This document shows, in pieces, positions 36,936-46,442 of a stretch of DNA of 64,000 nt. Origin of the DNA: Deltaproteobacteria bacterium (GTDB lineage: Bacteria > Desulfobacterota > Desulfobacteria > Desulfobacterales > UBA5852). The translations under genes and the position numbers were made by a program. The DNA is taken from assembly GCA_020444045.1 (NCBI GenBank), contig JAHLLS010000001.1, positions 62,001 to 126,000 of the forward strand, written 5' to 3'. The first letter of the stretch is position 1. Each line of letters begins with the position of its first letter. Under the pieces are notes generated by a model that saw only the letters and a program-made list of their open reading frames with translations, made no database searches and had not been told where the DNA came from.

Positions 36936-38987
36936 ATGAGCGAGCACACCGTACTCAACATGGCCGACATGAATTACGCCCCGGATCGACCGGCGGCGGC
37001 CAACCCCGTCAAGGTGATGGACCTGACCCTGCGCGACGGCCACCAATCGCTGTTCGCCACCCGCGGGCGGACTGAAGACATGATTCCCGTTGCTGAAGCC
37101 ATGGACGAAGTCGGCTTCTGGGCGGTGGAAACCTGGGGCGGAGCCACCTTCGACACCATGCACCGCTTCCTGAACGAAGATCCCTGGGAGCGCATCCGGA
37201 CCCTGAAGCGCTATTTCAAGAAGACCCCCTTTTCCATGCTCCTGCGGGCCCAGAACCTGGTGGGCTACCGCAACTACGCCGACGATGTGGCCAATGCCTT
37301 CATGGACCGCGCCTGTGAAAACGGCATGGACATCTTCCGCACCTTTGACGCCCTGAACGACTACCGCAACTTCCAGACCGTCGTTCCTAAGATCAAGGAA
37401 TACGGCATGCATTTCCAGGGCTGCATCTGCTACACGTTGACCGAACCCCGACTGGGGGGTGAGGTCTACAATCTGGACTATTTTGTCAACAAGGCCAAGG
37501 AACTCGAAGCCATGGGTGCCGACAGCATCTGCGTCAAGGACATGGCCGGCCTGATCGCCCCCTACGATGCCTACGAACTGATCAAGGCCCTCAAGGCAGC
37601 TTCTAAAGTGCCCATCCACCTGCACAGCCACTTCACTTCCGGCATGTCGCCCATGAGCCACCTCAAAGCCATCGAGGCCGGCGTGGACATCATCGACACC
37701 TGCATGACGCCATACGCCTACCGCACGTCGCATGCCGCCATCGAGCCGCTGGTCATGGCCCTGCTGGGCACGAACCGCGACACGGGTTTCGACATCCGCA
37801 AACTGGCCGAGATCAACGAGATTCTCGAAAAAGAAGTGCTGCCCAAATACAAGCACCTGCTGGACGACTCCAAGGTCTCCCTCATCGACATCAACGTGCT
37901 GCTGCACCAGACCCCCGGCGGCATGCTCTCCAACCTGGTCAACCAGCTGCGCGAAATGGACGCCCTGGATAAAATTGACGAGGTCTACAAGGAACTCCCG
38001 AAAGTACGCAAAGACCTGGGCCAGATCCCGCTGGTGACCCCCACCAGCCAGATCGTGGGAATCCAGACCGTCAACAACGTGCTTTTCGATGAACCGGGCG
38101 AACGCTACAAGATGATCACCGGCCAAGTCAAAGACCTCTGCTACGGGCTCTACGGCAAGACGGCCGTGCCCATCAACCCCGAAGTCCAGAAGAAAGCCCT
38201 CAAGGGTTACGATCGCGGTGAAGAGCCCATCACCTGCCGCCCGGCGGAAGTGCTGAAACCGGAGCTCGAAAAAGCCAAAGCTGAAATCGGTGACTTGGCC
38301 GTGGATCTGGACGACCTGGTCACCTATGCCATGTTCCCCGTCACCGGCAAAAAATTCCTGCAGTGGAAATACGGCAAGGAAGAGCCCCCCGCCGAGGTCA
38401 AAGCCACCAGCCTGGAAGAGGCCAAGGCCAAGGAAGCGCTGGTCCGAAAAGCCCGCAAAGGTGAGGTGGTCGAAAAGGCCAAACTGGCCGAAATGCCGGC
38501 CCGGTCGGAAAATGCGCGCAAGTTCAACGTATTTATCGATGATGATTGCGTTGAAGTCGCCGTTGATGAAGTGGGCGGATCCCCGGTCATCAACTTCCTG
38601 CAAGCCGGCGGCCAGATTCCGGCGGCACCGGCAGGTGCTGCGCCGACTCCGGTCACCCCTGCCGCACCCGCCCCGGCGCCCGTTGCCGCTCCGGCAGCGA
38701 CGGCTGCTCCGGCACCTGCTGCCGCACCCACCCCGGCGCCTGCCGCAACACCCGCTCCGGCGGCGGCTGCCGACGGCACCCCGCTGAGTGCCCCCATGCC
38801 GGGGATGATCGTCAGCTACCAGAAAAATGTGGGCGACACGGTGGCAAAGGGTGACACCGTCGTCATTCTGGAAGCCATGAAAATGGAAAACGCGCTTCCG
38901 GCCCCCTGCAGCGGCACGATCAAGGCCATTGGCTACAAGAGCGGTGATTCCGTCGCTAAAAACGCCGTGCTGGCCATCATCGGATAG
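36936..38987 (+). CDS. Carboxyltransferase 5S-type subunit fused to a biotin carrier domain (OadA/PycB-like)
   Basis: 683 residues from the ATG at 36936 (AAGGAG upstream). The N-terminal ~300 residues are an HMG-lyase-like barrel ('VMDLTLRDGHQSL', 'VETWGGATFD', 'ICVKDMAGL', 'IHLHSHFTSGM'), followed by the PYC/OAD middle domain. A long Ala/Pro linker (about residues 565-612) leads to the biotinyl domain with 'LEAMKMENALPAP', biotin on Lys649. This is the oxaloacetate/pyruvate half-reaction subunit of transcarboxylase, oxaloacetate decarboxylase or pyruvate carboxylase B. With MmdA and the small subunit it would couple methylmalonyl-CoA and pyruvate carboxylation without ATP. No OadB-type sodium pump is visible. 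Confidence 0.93.
   Translation: MSEHTVLNMADMNYAPDRPAAANPVKVMDLTLRDGHQSLFATRGRTEDMIPVAEAMDEVGFWAVETWGGATFDTMHRFLNEDPWERIRTLKRYFKKTPFSMLLRAQNLVGYRNYADDVANAFMDRACENGMDIFRTFDALNDYRNFQTVVPKIKEYGMHFQGCICYTLTEPRLGGEVYNLDYFVNKAKELEAMGADSICVKDMAGLIAPYDAYELIKALKAASKVPIHLHSHFTSGMSPMSHLKAIEAGVDIIDTCMTPYAYRTSHAAIEPLVMALLGTNRDTGFDIRKLAEINEILEKEVLPKYKHLLDDSKVSLIDINVLLHQTPGGMLSNLVNQLREMDALDKIDEVYKELPKVRKDLGQIPLVTPTSQIVGIQTVNNVLFDEPGERYKMITGQVKDLCYGLYGKTAVPINPEVQKKALKGYDRGEEPITCRPAEVLKPELEKAKAEIGDLAVDLDDLVTYAMFPVTGKKFLQWKYGKEEPPAEVKATSLEEAKAKEALVRKARKGEVVEKAKLAEMPARSENARKFNVFIDDDCVEVAVDEVGGSPVINFLQAGGQIPAAPAGAAPTPVTPAAPAPAPVAAPAATAAPAPAAAPTPAPAATPAPAAAADGTPLSAPMPGMIVSYQKNVGDTVAKGDTVVILEAMKMENALPAPCSGTIKAIGYKSGDSVAKNAVLAIIG
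38630..38775 (+). repeat. Ala/Pro linker repeat inside the biotin-protein gene
   Basis: Repeated units coding for PAPAPAA-like and PAAAPTPAPA-like peptides make a low-complexity, high-GC DNA stretch. Such linkers carry the swinging biotin domain. Repeat number may vary between strains. Confidence 0.7.
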
Positions 38988-39021
38988 CCTTTCATGACCG
39001 GGTGGCATCCCTCCTCACCAT

Positions 39022-40027
39022 AGGAGGTGCTGCCCGGCGAATACAGCGCAGTTTATCCCGGATAAAACCGAAGCGCTTTTCAACAAATTTGATGTAAATG
39101 TTCCCGAAGGCCGCGTTGCCTTCACCCCGACCGAAGCCCGGCAAACAGCTCAAAAATTGCCGGGTTTCCCTTTTGTGGTCGAAGCCCAGAGCCATGCGGC
39201 GGCCGCTGCAAGGATGACGGCGTAAAACTGGCGCAATCGCTGGATGAGGTCGAATCCCTGGCCGGGGAAATCCTCGGCATGACCCTCCTGATGGCGACCC
39301 ATCAGACAGGCCCATGAAGTGCGTCTCGTACGCAAACGCCTCATCGAGCAGGGGCTTGATATCGCTTCAGTGCCTACGACTTTTCGTTGCTGGAAATCAA
39401 TTCCCTTGTGTTGACGGCGGACGATCACGTTATCGCCCTGATGCCAAAGTCGATGTGGACAGCAACACGATCTGCCGCCATAGAGACATACAAGCCTAAC
39501 GCGATGCAGACGAAGAAGCCCCCCTCAAAGTGGAAGCTTCCCAATACAACATCAACGACATTCACCTGGGCGGCAAATGCAAGGTCGGCGACATGGTCAA
39601 CGGGGCCGGACTGGCCATGGCCACCAAGGACATCATCAAACCAGCCAGCGCCGAACCGGCCAACTTTCTGGACGTGTGGAGCGGCGCCAACGCCAGAATG
39701 GTGTAAAACGGCTTCCGGATTTTACTCAGTGACGCCAACGTTAAAGGCATTCTCATCAATATCTTCAGCTGTATCCTGCGCTGTGATGCACTGGTGCAGG
39801 GTGTTGTGGAGGCGGCCAAGAAGGCCAACATGACCAAACCTGTGGTGGGATTTATCGCCGGCCTGACGTCCTCCTCCCCGGGGAGACGCATGGGGCATGC
39901 CAGCGCCATCATCAGCGGCAACAGCGGTATGGTCGATGCCAAACGGGTTGCCATGCGGTCGGTCGGGGTGCATGTTTGCGAAAGCCTGGGTACGCTGGGC
40001 GAATTATACACCGACGTATTTAAATAA
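39022..40027 (+). pseudogene. Decayed succinyl-CoA synthetase remnant (sucC fused to the end of sucD)
   Basis: Three shifted frames read as SucC: '[20 protein letters not shown]' from about 39066; '[20 protein letters not shown]' from about 39225; then 'LSDANVKGILINIF' with stops before and inside. A ribosome site (AGGAGG at 39022-39027) remains, but the start codon is gone. About 80-90 residues are missing between 'EQGLDIA' and 'SLLEINSLVL'. Near 39830 the SucC segment 'EAAKKANMTKPVV' continues directly in frame into SucD 'GFIAGLTSSSPGRRMGHASAI', ending 'LGELYTDVF'. So the end of sucC and most of sucD were deleted, probably through a repeated 'TKPVV'-coding sequence. At least two in-frame stops and several frameshifts make function very unlikely. 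An intact sucCD would follow mutase in this pathway. Confidence 0.93.
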
Positions 40028-40123
40028 TCGCTTAATAATGATAGGAAGGGTGTTCGCGCGGACGGTGTCCATATCAGGATCGCCCCGGCGGGCACTTTTT
40101 TGTTACAGGAGGCTATTTATCTC

Positions 40124-40477
40124 ATGCACGAAATGGGCGTCGCCATGCAAATCGTTGAAATCGCCACGGCCTCAATTCCTGGAAATCTGCCCGGGGCCCG
40201 TGTCGCAAAGGTCAACCTGAAAGTCGGCAAGCTGTCGGCCATCGTACCGGACAGCCTGACGTTCTGTTTCGACGTGGTTTCTAAAGACACACCGTTGGAG
40301 GGCGCCCGCCTCGACATTACGGAAATACCGGTCCAGGCCGTCTGCAATGCCTGCCGGAACGAGTGGACCATTGATCAGCCAGCGTTTTCATGCCCCGCAT
40401 GCAACAGCGGCGACATCACGCTGTTGACCGGCCGGGAGCTCGATATCGAATCGATTGAATTGGCGGAAGAGGACTAG
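40124..40477 (+). CDS. hypA: Hydrogenase nickel-insertion protein HypA
   Basis: 117 residues from the ATG at 40124 (AGGAGG upstream). It begins 'MHEMGVAMQIVEIA', with the nickel-binding His2, and has the zinc site 'CNACRNEWT' plus 'CPAC'. HypA and HypB deliver nickel to NiFe-hydrogenase. hypB starts five bases after its stop. No hydrogenase or other hyp genes are in the window. Confidence 0.96.
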   Translation: MHEMGVAMQIVEIATASIPGNLPGARVAKVNLKVGKLSAIVPDSLTFCFDVVSKDTPLEGARLDITEIPVQAVCNACRNEWTIDQPAFSCPACNSGDITLLTGRELDIESIELAEED

Positions 40478-40481
40478 TGCT

Positions 40482-41258
40482 ATGCTATTAGACGGAATCA
40501 ATGCTATCAAGGCCTGCCACCACAAGGAAGGCCATCCCCATCATCACCCCCACGCGGGCGACGCACCGGTGGAAACCCATTCCCATGGCGGACGGGAAAT
40601 CAAAGTCGTACGCCGCGTGCTGGATGCCAACGATTTCATGGCTGGCGTCAATCGCAAGCTGTTTGCTGAAAAACATGTCTTCGTGCTCAACCTGATGAGT
40701 TCCCCCGGTTCCGGTAAAACCACAACCCTGGAAAAAACCCTGCAGCACCTGATGCCCGAATTCCGCTGCGCCGTTATCGTCGGTGATATCTGCACCACCC
40801 AGGATGCGGACCGCCTGGCGGCCAGCGGGGCCCCGGTGGTGCAAATCAATACCGACGAGTTCGGCGGCGACTGTCACCTGGCCGCGCACGTGATTGAAAA
40901 AGCGCTGGGGGGCCTGGATTTGGATGCCCTTGACATCCTGATCGTGGAAAACATCGGCAACCTGGTCTGTCCGGCGGAGTTCGATATCGGCGAAGACAGA
41001 CGGGCCGTCATCCTGAGTGTCACGGAGGGCGAGGACAAACCCCTCAAATACCCGCTCATGTTCCGGGAATGCGACGCCGCCCTGCTGAACAAAATCGATC
41101 TGCTGCCCTACCTGGACTACGACATCAAACTGGCCGCCGCCAATATCCTGCAGATCCACCCGGACATGCCGCTCTTCGAAACCTCGGCCAAAACTGAAGA
41201 GGGTTTCGGACCCTGGCTGGAATGGATCAGGACCAGCACCCGAGAGAAATTGGGGTAG
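40482..41258 (+). CDS. hypB: Hydrogenase nickel-incorporation GTPase HypB
   Basis: 258 residues from the ATG at 40482. The N-terminus is His-rich ('CHHKEGHPHHHPHAGD'), a probable nickel store. The GTPase core has Walker A 'SSPGSGKTT', 'VGDICTTQDADRL', 'INTDEFGGDCHLAAHVIEKAL' (metal/dimer region) and 'NKIDLLPY'. It follows hypA closely and ends before a strong terminator. Confidence 0.97.
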   Translation: MLLDGINAIKACHHKEGHPHHHPHAGDAPVETHSHGGREIKVVRRVLDANDFMAGVNRKLFAEKHVFVLNLMSSPGSGKTTTLEKTLQHLMPEFRCAVIVGDICTTQDADRLAASGAPVVQINTDEFGGDCHLAAHVIEKALGGLDLDALDILIVENIGNLVCPAEFDIGEDRRAVILSVTEGEDKPLKYPLMFRECDAALLNKIDLLPYLDYDIKLAAANILQIHPDMPLFETSAKTEEGFGPWLEWIRTSTREKLG

Positions 41259-41303
41259 TTTCCCTTTAGAGGCCCATAAGTTCGTCTTGCCTTCCACACT
41301 AAG

Positions 41304-41341
41304 AAAAGCCGCCGAAAGCAATCTGCTTTCCGGCGGCTTTT
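41304..41341. terminator. Bidirectional terminator between hypB and serA
   Basis: AAAAGCCGCCGAAAGCA pairs with TGCTTTC(C)GGCGGCTTTT around a three-base ATC loop, with one bulged C. A-tracts and T-tracts on both sides allow termination of the converging hypB and serA transcripts. Confidence 0.88.
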
Positions 41342-41351
41342 CGTTTGCATA

Positions 41352-41382
41352 TTAAAATAGCGGCCAAGGGCCGCTATTTTAA
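41352..41382 (-). terminator. Hairpin overlapping the end of serA
   Basis: TTAAAATAGCGGCC (41352-41365) and GGCCGCTATTTTAA (41369-41382) form a perfect 14 bp stem with a three-base loop. The serA stop codon (41374-41376) lies inside the stem, so the last two codons and the terminator share sequence. Confidence 0.75.
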
Positions 41383-42966
41383 GTGGACTTGTTTGACGGA
41401 TACCATATTCGGCAGCGCCCGAATGTCTTCGATCGTGGAATCATCCGCCGGGGCATCGATATTGACCATGCAGACGGCCCGATCCCCGAGGCGGCCCAGT
41501 TGGAAGCGGCCGATGTTGATGTCATGCTTGCCGAGCGTCGTTCCCACGTTACCGATCACACCGGGTTTATCGATATTCTGGATGATAATCATCGATCCCT
41601 CGGGAATGGCATCCATGTAGATTTTGCCAAAACGGACAATGCGCGGATACTTGTCGCCGAAGATGGTGCCCCAGATTTCATTGGGACCCTCATCATAGTC
41701 TTCCAGATGCATGCGAATGGTACCAGTATAACTGCTGCGGTCCTTGTTCAACGTTTCCTTGACCTTGATGCCTTTGGCCGTGGCAATCGCCCGGGCATTC
41801 ACAAAGTTGACCGGTTTGTCCGTGAAAACACCCAGAAACCCCTTCAGGGCCGCATGCGTCAGCGGGCGGGTTTCCAGTTCGGCCACGTCGCCCGAAAACG
41901 TCATGGTAATGTTGTGAATACCGCTGACCATCTGACCCATGAGCGCCCCCATTTTTTCGGCCAAATCCAGCCAGGGTTTGATCTGCGCCATGACCTCGCG
42001 CGAAACGGACGGAAAATTCACGGCATGTACAATCACGTCCTGCAGCAGGTAGGATGCCATCTGGTTGGCGATCATCTCCGCCACCTTGACCTGGGCTTCA
42101 CCGGTACTGGCCCCCAGATGCGGTGTAAAAACGACCCGTGGATGCTGCAATAAGGGCAGGGCCGGATCCGGCGGCTCCGTGGGCAGTACGTCCAGCGCGG
42201 CCCCGGCTACATGGCCGCTTTCCAGCGCTTCGTAGAGGTCATCCAGTTTGACAACCTCCCCCCGGGAACAATTGACCAGCCGTACCCCCGGTTTCATCTT
42301 GGCCAGGGCGTCAGCGTTGATCATGTTGACGGTTTCTTTGAGACGCGGCACATGGAGCGTAATAAAATCGGCCCGGGCATAGAGATCTTCGTTGGTCACC
42401 AGCTCCACATCGAGCGTTTGGGCCGCCTCCGCACTTACGAAGGGATCCGCGGCAATCACTTTCATGCGCAGCCCGTTGGCCAGCGACGCCACCACGCGTC
42501 CGATATGCCCCAGCCCTAAAATTCCCAAAGTCTTGCCGGTCAGCTCGACCCCCATGAGCGCTTTTTTTTCCCAGCGCCCCTCCTTGAGGGTTGCGGTGCC
42601 TTGGGGGATATTGCGGGCCAGGGCCAGAAGCATGGCAATAGCATGTTCGCCGGTGGTGACGGTGTTGCCACCCGGGGCATTCATCACGACCACACCGTTG
42701 CGGGTGGCGGCGGCGACGTCGATGTTATCCACCCCGATACCGGCCCGGCCGATCACCTTGAGATTGGGGGCCCGCGCCAGAACGGCTTCGGTTACCCGGG
42801 TGCCGGAACGCAGGGCCAGGCCGTGAAAATCACCAATAATCTCGGCCAGCCGTTCCGGATCATTGGTCGTCTTGTCGTTGTCCACAACCACCTCGATCTG
42901 CCCGGTGGCTTCCAGAATCTCCCGCGCCACGGGAGACATACTGTCACGAATCATCACTTTGAACAT
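41374..42966 (-). CDS. serA: D-3-phosphoglycerate dehydrogenase (long form)
   Basis: 530 residues. I chose the ATG at 42966, which has GGAG five bases away, over the ATG at 42984. It oxidises 3-phosphoglycerate to 3-phosphohydroxypyruvate, the first step of serine synthesis. The catalytic core has 'GRAGIGVDNIDVAAATRNG', NAD loop 'LGILGLGHIGRVVAS', 'NCSRGEVV' and the catalytic His in 'TPHLGASTGEAQ'. A long intervening domain and a C-terminal ACT domain ('SMIIIQNIDKPGVIGNVGT') suggest serine feedback control. Confidence 0.97.
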   Translation of the reverse strand: MFKVMIRDSMSPVAREILEATGQIEVVVDNDKTTNDPERLAEIIGDFHGLALRSGTRVTEAVLARAPNLKVIGRAGIGVDNIDVAAATRNGVVVMNAPGGNTVTTGEHAIAMLLALARNIPQGTATLKEGRWEKKALMGVELTGKTLGILGLGHIGRVVASLANGLRMKVIAADPFVSAEAAQTLDVELVTNEDLYARADFITLHVPRLKETVNMINADALAKMKPGVRLVNCSRGEVVKLDDLYEALESGHVAGAALDVLPTEPPDPALPLLQHPRVVFTPHLGASTGEAQVKVAEMIANQMASYLLQDVIVHAVNFPSVSREVMAQIKPWLDLAEKMGALMGQMVSGIHNITMTFSGDVAELETRPLTHAALKGFLGVFTDKPVNFVNARAIATAKGIKVKETLNKDRSSYTGTIRMHLEDYDEGPNEIWGTIFGDKYPRIVRFGKIYMDAIPEGSMIIIQNIDKPGVIGNVGTTLGKHDINIGRFQLGRLGDRAVCMVNIDAPADDSTIEDIRALPNMVSVKQVHLK

Positions 42967-43236
42967 GTGCGCTCCGTCTCTCATTCAAGGGGTCTTCGTC
43001 AAAAGGCCGGCCATGGGCCGGTCCGGGAAAACGGCTGTATACCACATTCCCCCCGCCTTTAGCAAAGTGGATTCCAGCAAGAGCGGAGGGCAATTTCCCA
43101 GTCGACGAATTTTTGACTTCGGAAGGACAAACCATTATCTTATGACATAACAAAAGCTCTCACGCCTTGAAACGCGCCACTAATTTTTCAAACGCCAAGA
43201 AATAATCAACCACCCCCAAGAAAAGGAGGAAGCCCC

Positions 43237-44091
43237 ATGTCCTTGCGCCGCCCTGCCTTTGCCGGCAGTTGGTACCCGGAAGAAAAGCAGGCCTGTCGGC
43301 AGCAGATCGAACAGTTTATAGCGGAGGATTTTACGCCGCCCGAACTTTCCCGCCCCCCCCGCGCCGCCATGGTGCCGCATGCCGGCTGGTTTTACTCGGG
43401 CGCCATTGCCTGCCGCGTGATTCAGGCCCTTCAAGCGGAACCCCTCCCGGATGCCGTTATCCTCTTTGGCATGCACATGCACCCCACCCAACGCCCGGTG
43501 ATGATGGATCGCGGAGCCTGGGAAACGCCATTGGGACCCTTGCCCGTCGCTGAAAACCTGGCCCGCTACCTGACGCAGCGACTGTCCTTTCGCATTGAAA
43601 CACCGGAAACCCCCAACCGCGACAACACCATTGAACTGCAGCTGCCGTTTATCCGCTATTTTTTTGGGGAAATTCCGATTCTCGCCATCGGCACGCCACC
43701 GTCCGAAACCGCCGTGGAAATTGCCAAAACAGTCGTTGCGGGCGCCCGGGAACTGGACCTCGATCTGAAAATCATCGGGTCCACCGACCTGACCCACTAC
43801 GGACCCAATTACGGGTTCACCCCTCACGGGAAAGGCGCCGCTGCCGCCGCCTGGGTCAAAGAGGAAAACGACCGTCGCTTTATCGATGCCGCCCTGGGGT
43901 TGAATCCGGAAATGGTCCTCGGCGAGGCCCTGCGCCACCAGAATGCGTGCTGCGCCGGTGCGGCGGCCGCCACCATCCAGAGCGCCTTGGATCTGGGGGC
44001 TTCCCAGGGCGTATTGATGGCCTATACGACCAGTTATGATAAAATTCCCGGGGATAGTTTCGTGGGGTATGCGGGGATTGCGTACTGCTGA
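43237..44091 (+). CDS. amrB: AmmeMemoRadiSam protein B (MEMO1-like)
   Basis: 284 residues with AGGAGG upstream. MEMO family features: 'RRPAFAGSWYPE' at the N-terminus, 'MVPHAGWFYSGAIA', 'GMHMHPT', 'STDLTHYGPNYG' and 'HQNACCAGAAAA'. The bacterial AmrB is usually encoded with AMMECR1 (AmrA) and a radical SAM protein (AmrS); neither is here. MEMO1 has been linked to copper or iron redox chemistry; the bacterial substrate is not settled. Confidence 0.93.
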   Translation: MSLRRPAFAGSWYPEEKQACRQQIEQFIAEDFTPPELSRPPRAAMVPHAGWFYSGAIACRVIQALQAEPLPDAVILFGMHMHPTQRPVMMDRGAWETPLGPLPVAENLARYLTQRLSFRIETPETPNRDNTIELQLPFIRYFFGEIPILAIGTPPSETAVEIAKTVVAGARELDLDLKIIGSTDLTHYGPNYGFTPHGKGAAAAAWVKEENDRRFIDAALGLNPEMVLGEALRHQNACCAGAAAATIQSALDLGASQGVLMAYTTSYDKIPGDSFVGYAGIAYC

Positions 44092-44164
44092 TCTCGGACA
44101 TGCGCCACCAAGTCAGGCGGACGTTTCCTGCCCCGTCCGGACAGAGGGGACAGGACGGCATCCG

Positions 44165-44509
44165 CTATAACGAGGGGGGTTCTCGAAACAGGGTGTACAA
44201 TAGCTCCAGGTAGCCGGATTGGCCACCGGCCCCTTTATCCACGATCACCCGCCAGGAGGAGTGGTTCTCCAAAAGAACCAGCGCCTGGGTGATGCGCGCC
44301 AAGATGGCGGCGGGTTCAGCACCCTGTAGGGCAATGCTTTCACGTTCATCAAAAGTAGCTTGATCTTCGGCACTCATGCCATTCGGAAGGCCCACCAAAA
44401 CCGACCCTTCTCCCAGATCGACCAGGGCTCGGTTCAGGGCGGCGGCAAGCCGCGGGGCGATGGGGGATAAATCCCGGTGCAGTTCCCGGGACAACTCATA
44501 GGGTGTCAT
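44165..44509 (-). CDS. Hypothetical protein, short helical
   Basis: 114 residues from the ATG at 44509, preceded nine bases upstream by AAGGAG. It is soluble and mostly helical: 'LSRELHRDLSPIAPRLAAAL', then 'GSVLVGLPNGMSAEDQATFD', then 'LVLLENHSSWRVIVDKGAG'. I do not recognise a family. It follows glnS by 36 bases on the same strand, which suggests co-transcription; its end faces the amrB end. Confidence 0.6.
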   Translation of the reverse strand: MTPYELSRELHRDLSPIAPRLAAALNRALVDLGEGSVLVGLPNGMSAEDQATFDERESIALQGAEPAAILARITQALVLLENHSSWRVIVDKGAGGQSGYLELLYTLFREPPSL

Positions 44510-44545
44510 AGATAACAACTCCTTGCGGAGGCGAAGGCTGCGTCA

Positions 44546-46252
44546 TCAGGACGTGGTCCTTGTCGCCTGTTTTTGTTGACGATCGATTTTAGCCCAAGGA
44601 TCCCGCAGGGTGGCCGTCCGATTGAATACCGGGTGGTCGGGCGTGTCGTCCCGGACATCACGGCAAAAATAGCCCATCCGTTCGAACTGAACCGTCGTGC
44701 CCTTCTCAAGCTGTCCAAGACCCGGCTCCAGTTTGCAGGCCGTCAGTGTTTCCAGCGATTGGGGATTGAGGCACACCCGGAAATCACCCCCTCCGGCCGC
44801 TTCCGGATCAGGCGCGGTAAACAAACGATCATAGAGCCGGACCTCGGCATCGATGGCATGGTCGGCGGCCACCCAATGGATCGTCGATTTAACCTTGCGG
44901 CCGTCCGGGGCATTGCCGCCGCGGGTCGCCGGGTCATAGGTGCAGCGCAGTTCGACCACCTCCCCGGTGGCCGGATCCTTGACCACATCGACACAGGTGA
45001 TGAAATAAGCGTACCGCAAACGAACCTCCCGGCCGGGTGCCAGCCGGAAGAACTTTTTGGGAGGATCTTCCCGGAAATCATCCCGCTCGATATAGAGCAC
45101 CTTGCCAAAGGGTATCTCGCGGGTGCCGAAACGATCATCAGTGGGGTAGTTCAGGGCTTCGAGGACCTCTTCCCGGCCTTCCGGATAGTTATCGATGACC
45201 ACCCGCAGGGGATTCAGGACACCCATGAACCGCGGCGCCCGATCGTTCAAATCCTCCCGGATACTGAATTCCAGCAACGCCAAGTCCACCGTGCTGTCCC
45301 GCTTGGCAACCCCGATGCGGTCACAGAAATTCCGGATGGCGTCAGGTGTGTACCCGCGCCGCCGGAGGCCGGACAGGGTGGGCATGCGCGGATCATCCCA
45401 GCCTTCCACGATGTTTTCCTGCACCAGTTTGAGCAGTTTGCGTTTGCTCAAGACCGTATAGGTGAGATTGAGGCGTGCAAACTCGTACTGCCGGGGGCGG
45501 CTTTTCACCGGCAGATTGTCGAGAAACCAGTCGTAGAGCGCACGGTTGTTTTCGAACTCCAGGGTGCAGATGGAATGGGTCACCCCCTCGATGGAATCCG
45601 AAAGCCCATGCGCGAAATCATACATGGGATAGACGCACCACTGATCTCCGGTGCGGTGGTGGGTCACCTTGCGAATACGGTAGATGGTGGGGTCGCGCAG
45701 ACTCAGATTGGGCGCTGCCATGTCGATTTTGGCCCTCAGGACATGGGTGCCGTCCTCGAATGCCCCCGCCCGCATCCGTTCGAAGAGATCCCGGTTTTCT
45801 TCCACAGGCCGTTCCCGGTAAGGGCTGTTCCGGCCGGGTTCGGTCAAGGTGCCGCGATATTCCCGGATCTCATCGGCCCTCAGGCTGTCGACATAGGCTT
45901 TGCCGGCGTCGATGAGGTGCACCGCATACTGGTAGAGTTGCTCGAAATAGTCGGAAGCGAAGTATTCACGATCCTGCCAGTCGAACCCCAGCCAGCGCAC
46001 ATCCTCTTTGATGGAATCCACGTATTCCACCTCTTCCTTGGTGGGATTGGTGTCGTCAAAACGCAGATTGCAGACCCCTTTGTAATCCCGCGCCAGGCCA
46101 AAGTTGAGGCAGATGGACTTGGCGTGCCCGATATGCAGATAACCATTCGGCTCCGGTGGAAAGCGGGTCATCACGGTGGCATGTTTGCCGCTCGCCAGAT
46201 CCTCGTTGATAATGTCCCGGATAAAATTTGAAACGGCCATTTTTTCACTCAT
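44546..46252 (-). CDS. glnS: Glutaminyl-tRNA synthetase
   Basis: 568 residues from the ATG at 46252; ATGs at 46261 and 46240 are alternatives. Class I synthetase with the HIGH-type '[15 protein letters not shown]' and KMSKS-type '[12 protein letters not shown]', plus '[18 protein letters not shown]', which favours GlnS over GltX. Direct charging of tRNA-Gln is notable because many bacteria use the amidotransferase route instead. A tRNA-Gln gene lies nearby at 49025-49098. Confidence 0.97.
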   Translation of the reverse strand: MSEKMAVSNFIRDIINEDLASGKHATVMTRFPPEPNGYLHIGHAKSICLNFGLARDYKGVCNLRFDDTNPTKEEVEYVDSIKEDVRWLGFDWQDREYFASDYFEQLYQYAVHLIDAGKAYVDSLRADEIREYRGTLTEPGRNSPYRERPVEENRDLFERMRAGAFEDGTHVLRAKIDMAAPNLSLRDPTIYRIRKVTHHRTGDQWCVYPMYDFAHGLSDSIEGVTHSICTLEFENNRALYDWFLDNLPVKSRPRQYEFARLNLTYTVLSKRKLLKLVQENIVEGWDDPRMPTLSGLRRRGYTPDAIRNFCDRIGVAKRDSTVDLALLEFSIREDLNDRAPRFMGVLNPLRVVIDNYPEGREEVLEALNYPTDDRFGTREIPFGKVLYIERDDFREDPPKKFFRLAPGREVRLRYAYFITCVDVVKDPATGEVVELRCTYDPATRGGNAPDGRKVKSTIHWVAADHAIDAEVRLYDRLFTAPDPEAAGGGDFRVCLNPQSLETLTACKLEPGLGQLEKGTTVQFERMGYFCRDVRDDTPDHPVFNRTATLRDPWAKIDRQQKQATRTTS

Positions 46253-46442
46253 AGTTCCCATCCTGATAAAATTTTTGGACGGCGCTATCCACCGCCGGGT
46301 GGTGATTAAAACCGCAGGCCCAATCGATGCACGGACCGTATTCGTTCAACCGATAAGACTTCCGGCCGTCGGTACGGCGGTCTCTCCAGGCGATCAGGGC
46401 CTATCCCTGCCGTAGTCGCACGGCACGGTTGTGGATCGCTTT

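Noticed and set aside
38630-38775. CRISPR-like repeats
   Set aside because: The repeat encodes an in-frame Ala/Pro linker and has no spacers.
36933-39008. 691-codon open frame on the minus strand
   Set aside because: Antisense to the well-supported 5S/biotin gene; the protein is rich in His, Gly, Asp and Val in shadow-like runs.
39794-40027. The last open frame as a functional short SucD-like protein
   Set aside because: It carries only the end of SucC and the C-terminal third of SucD, lacking the CoA-binding domain.
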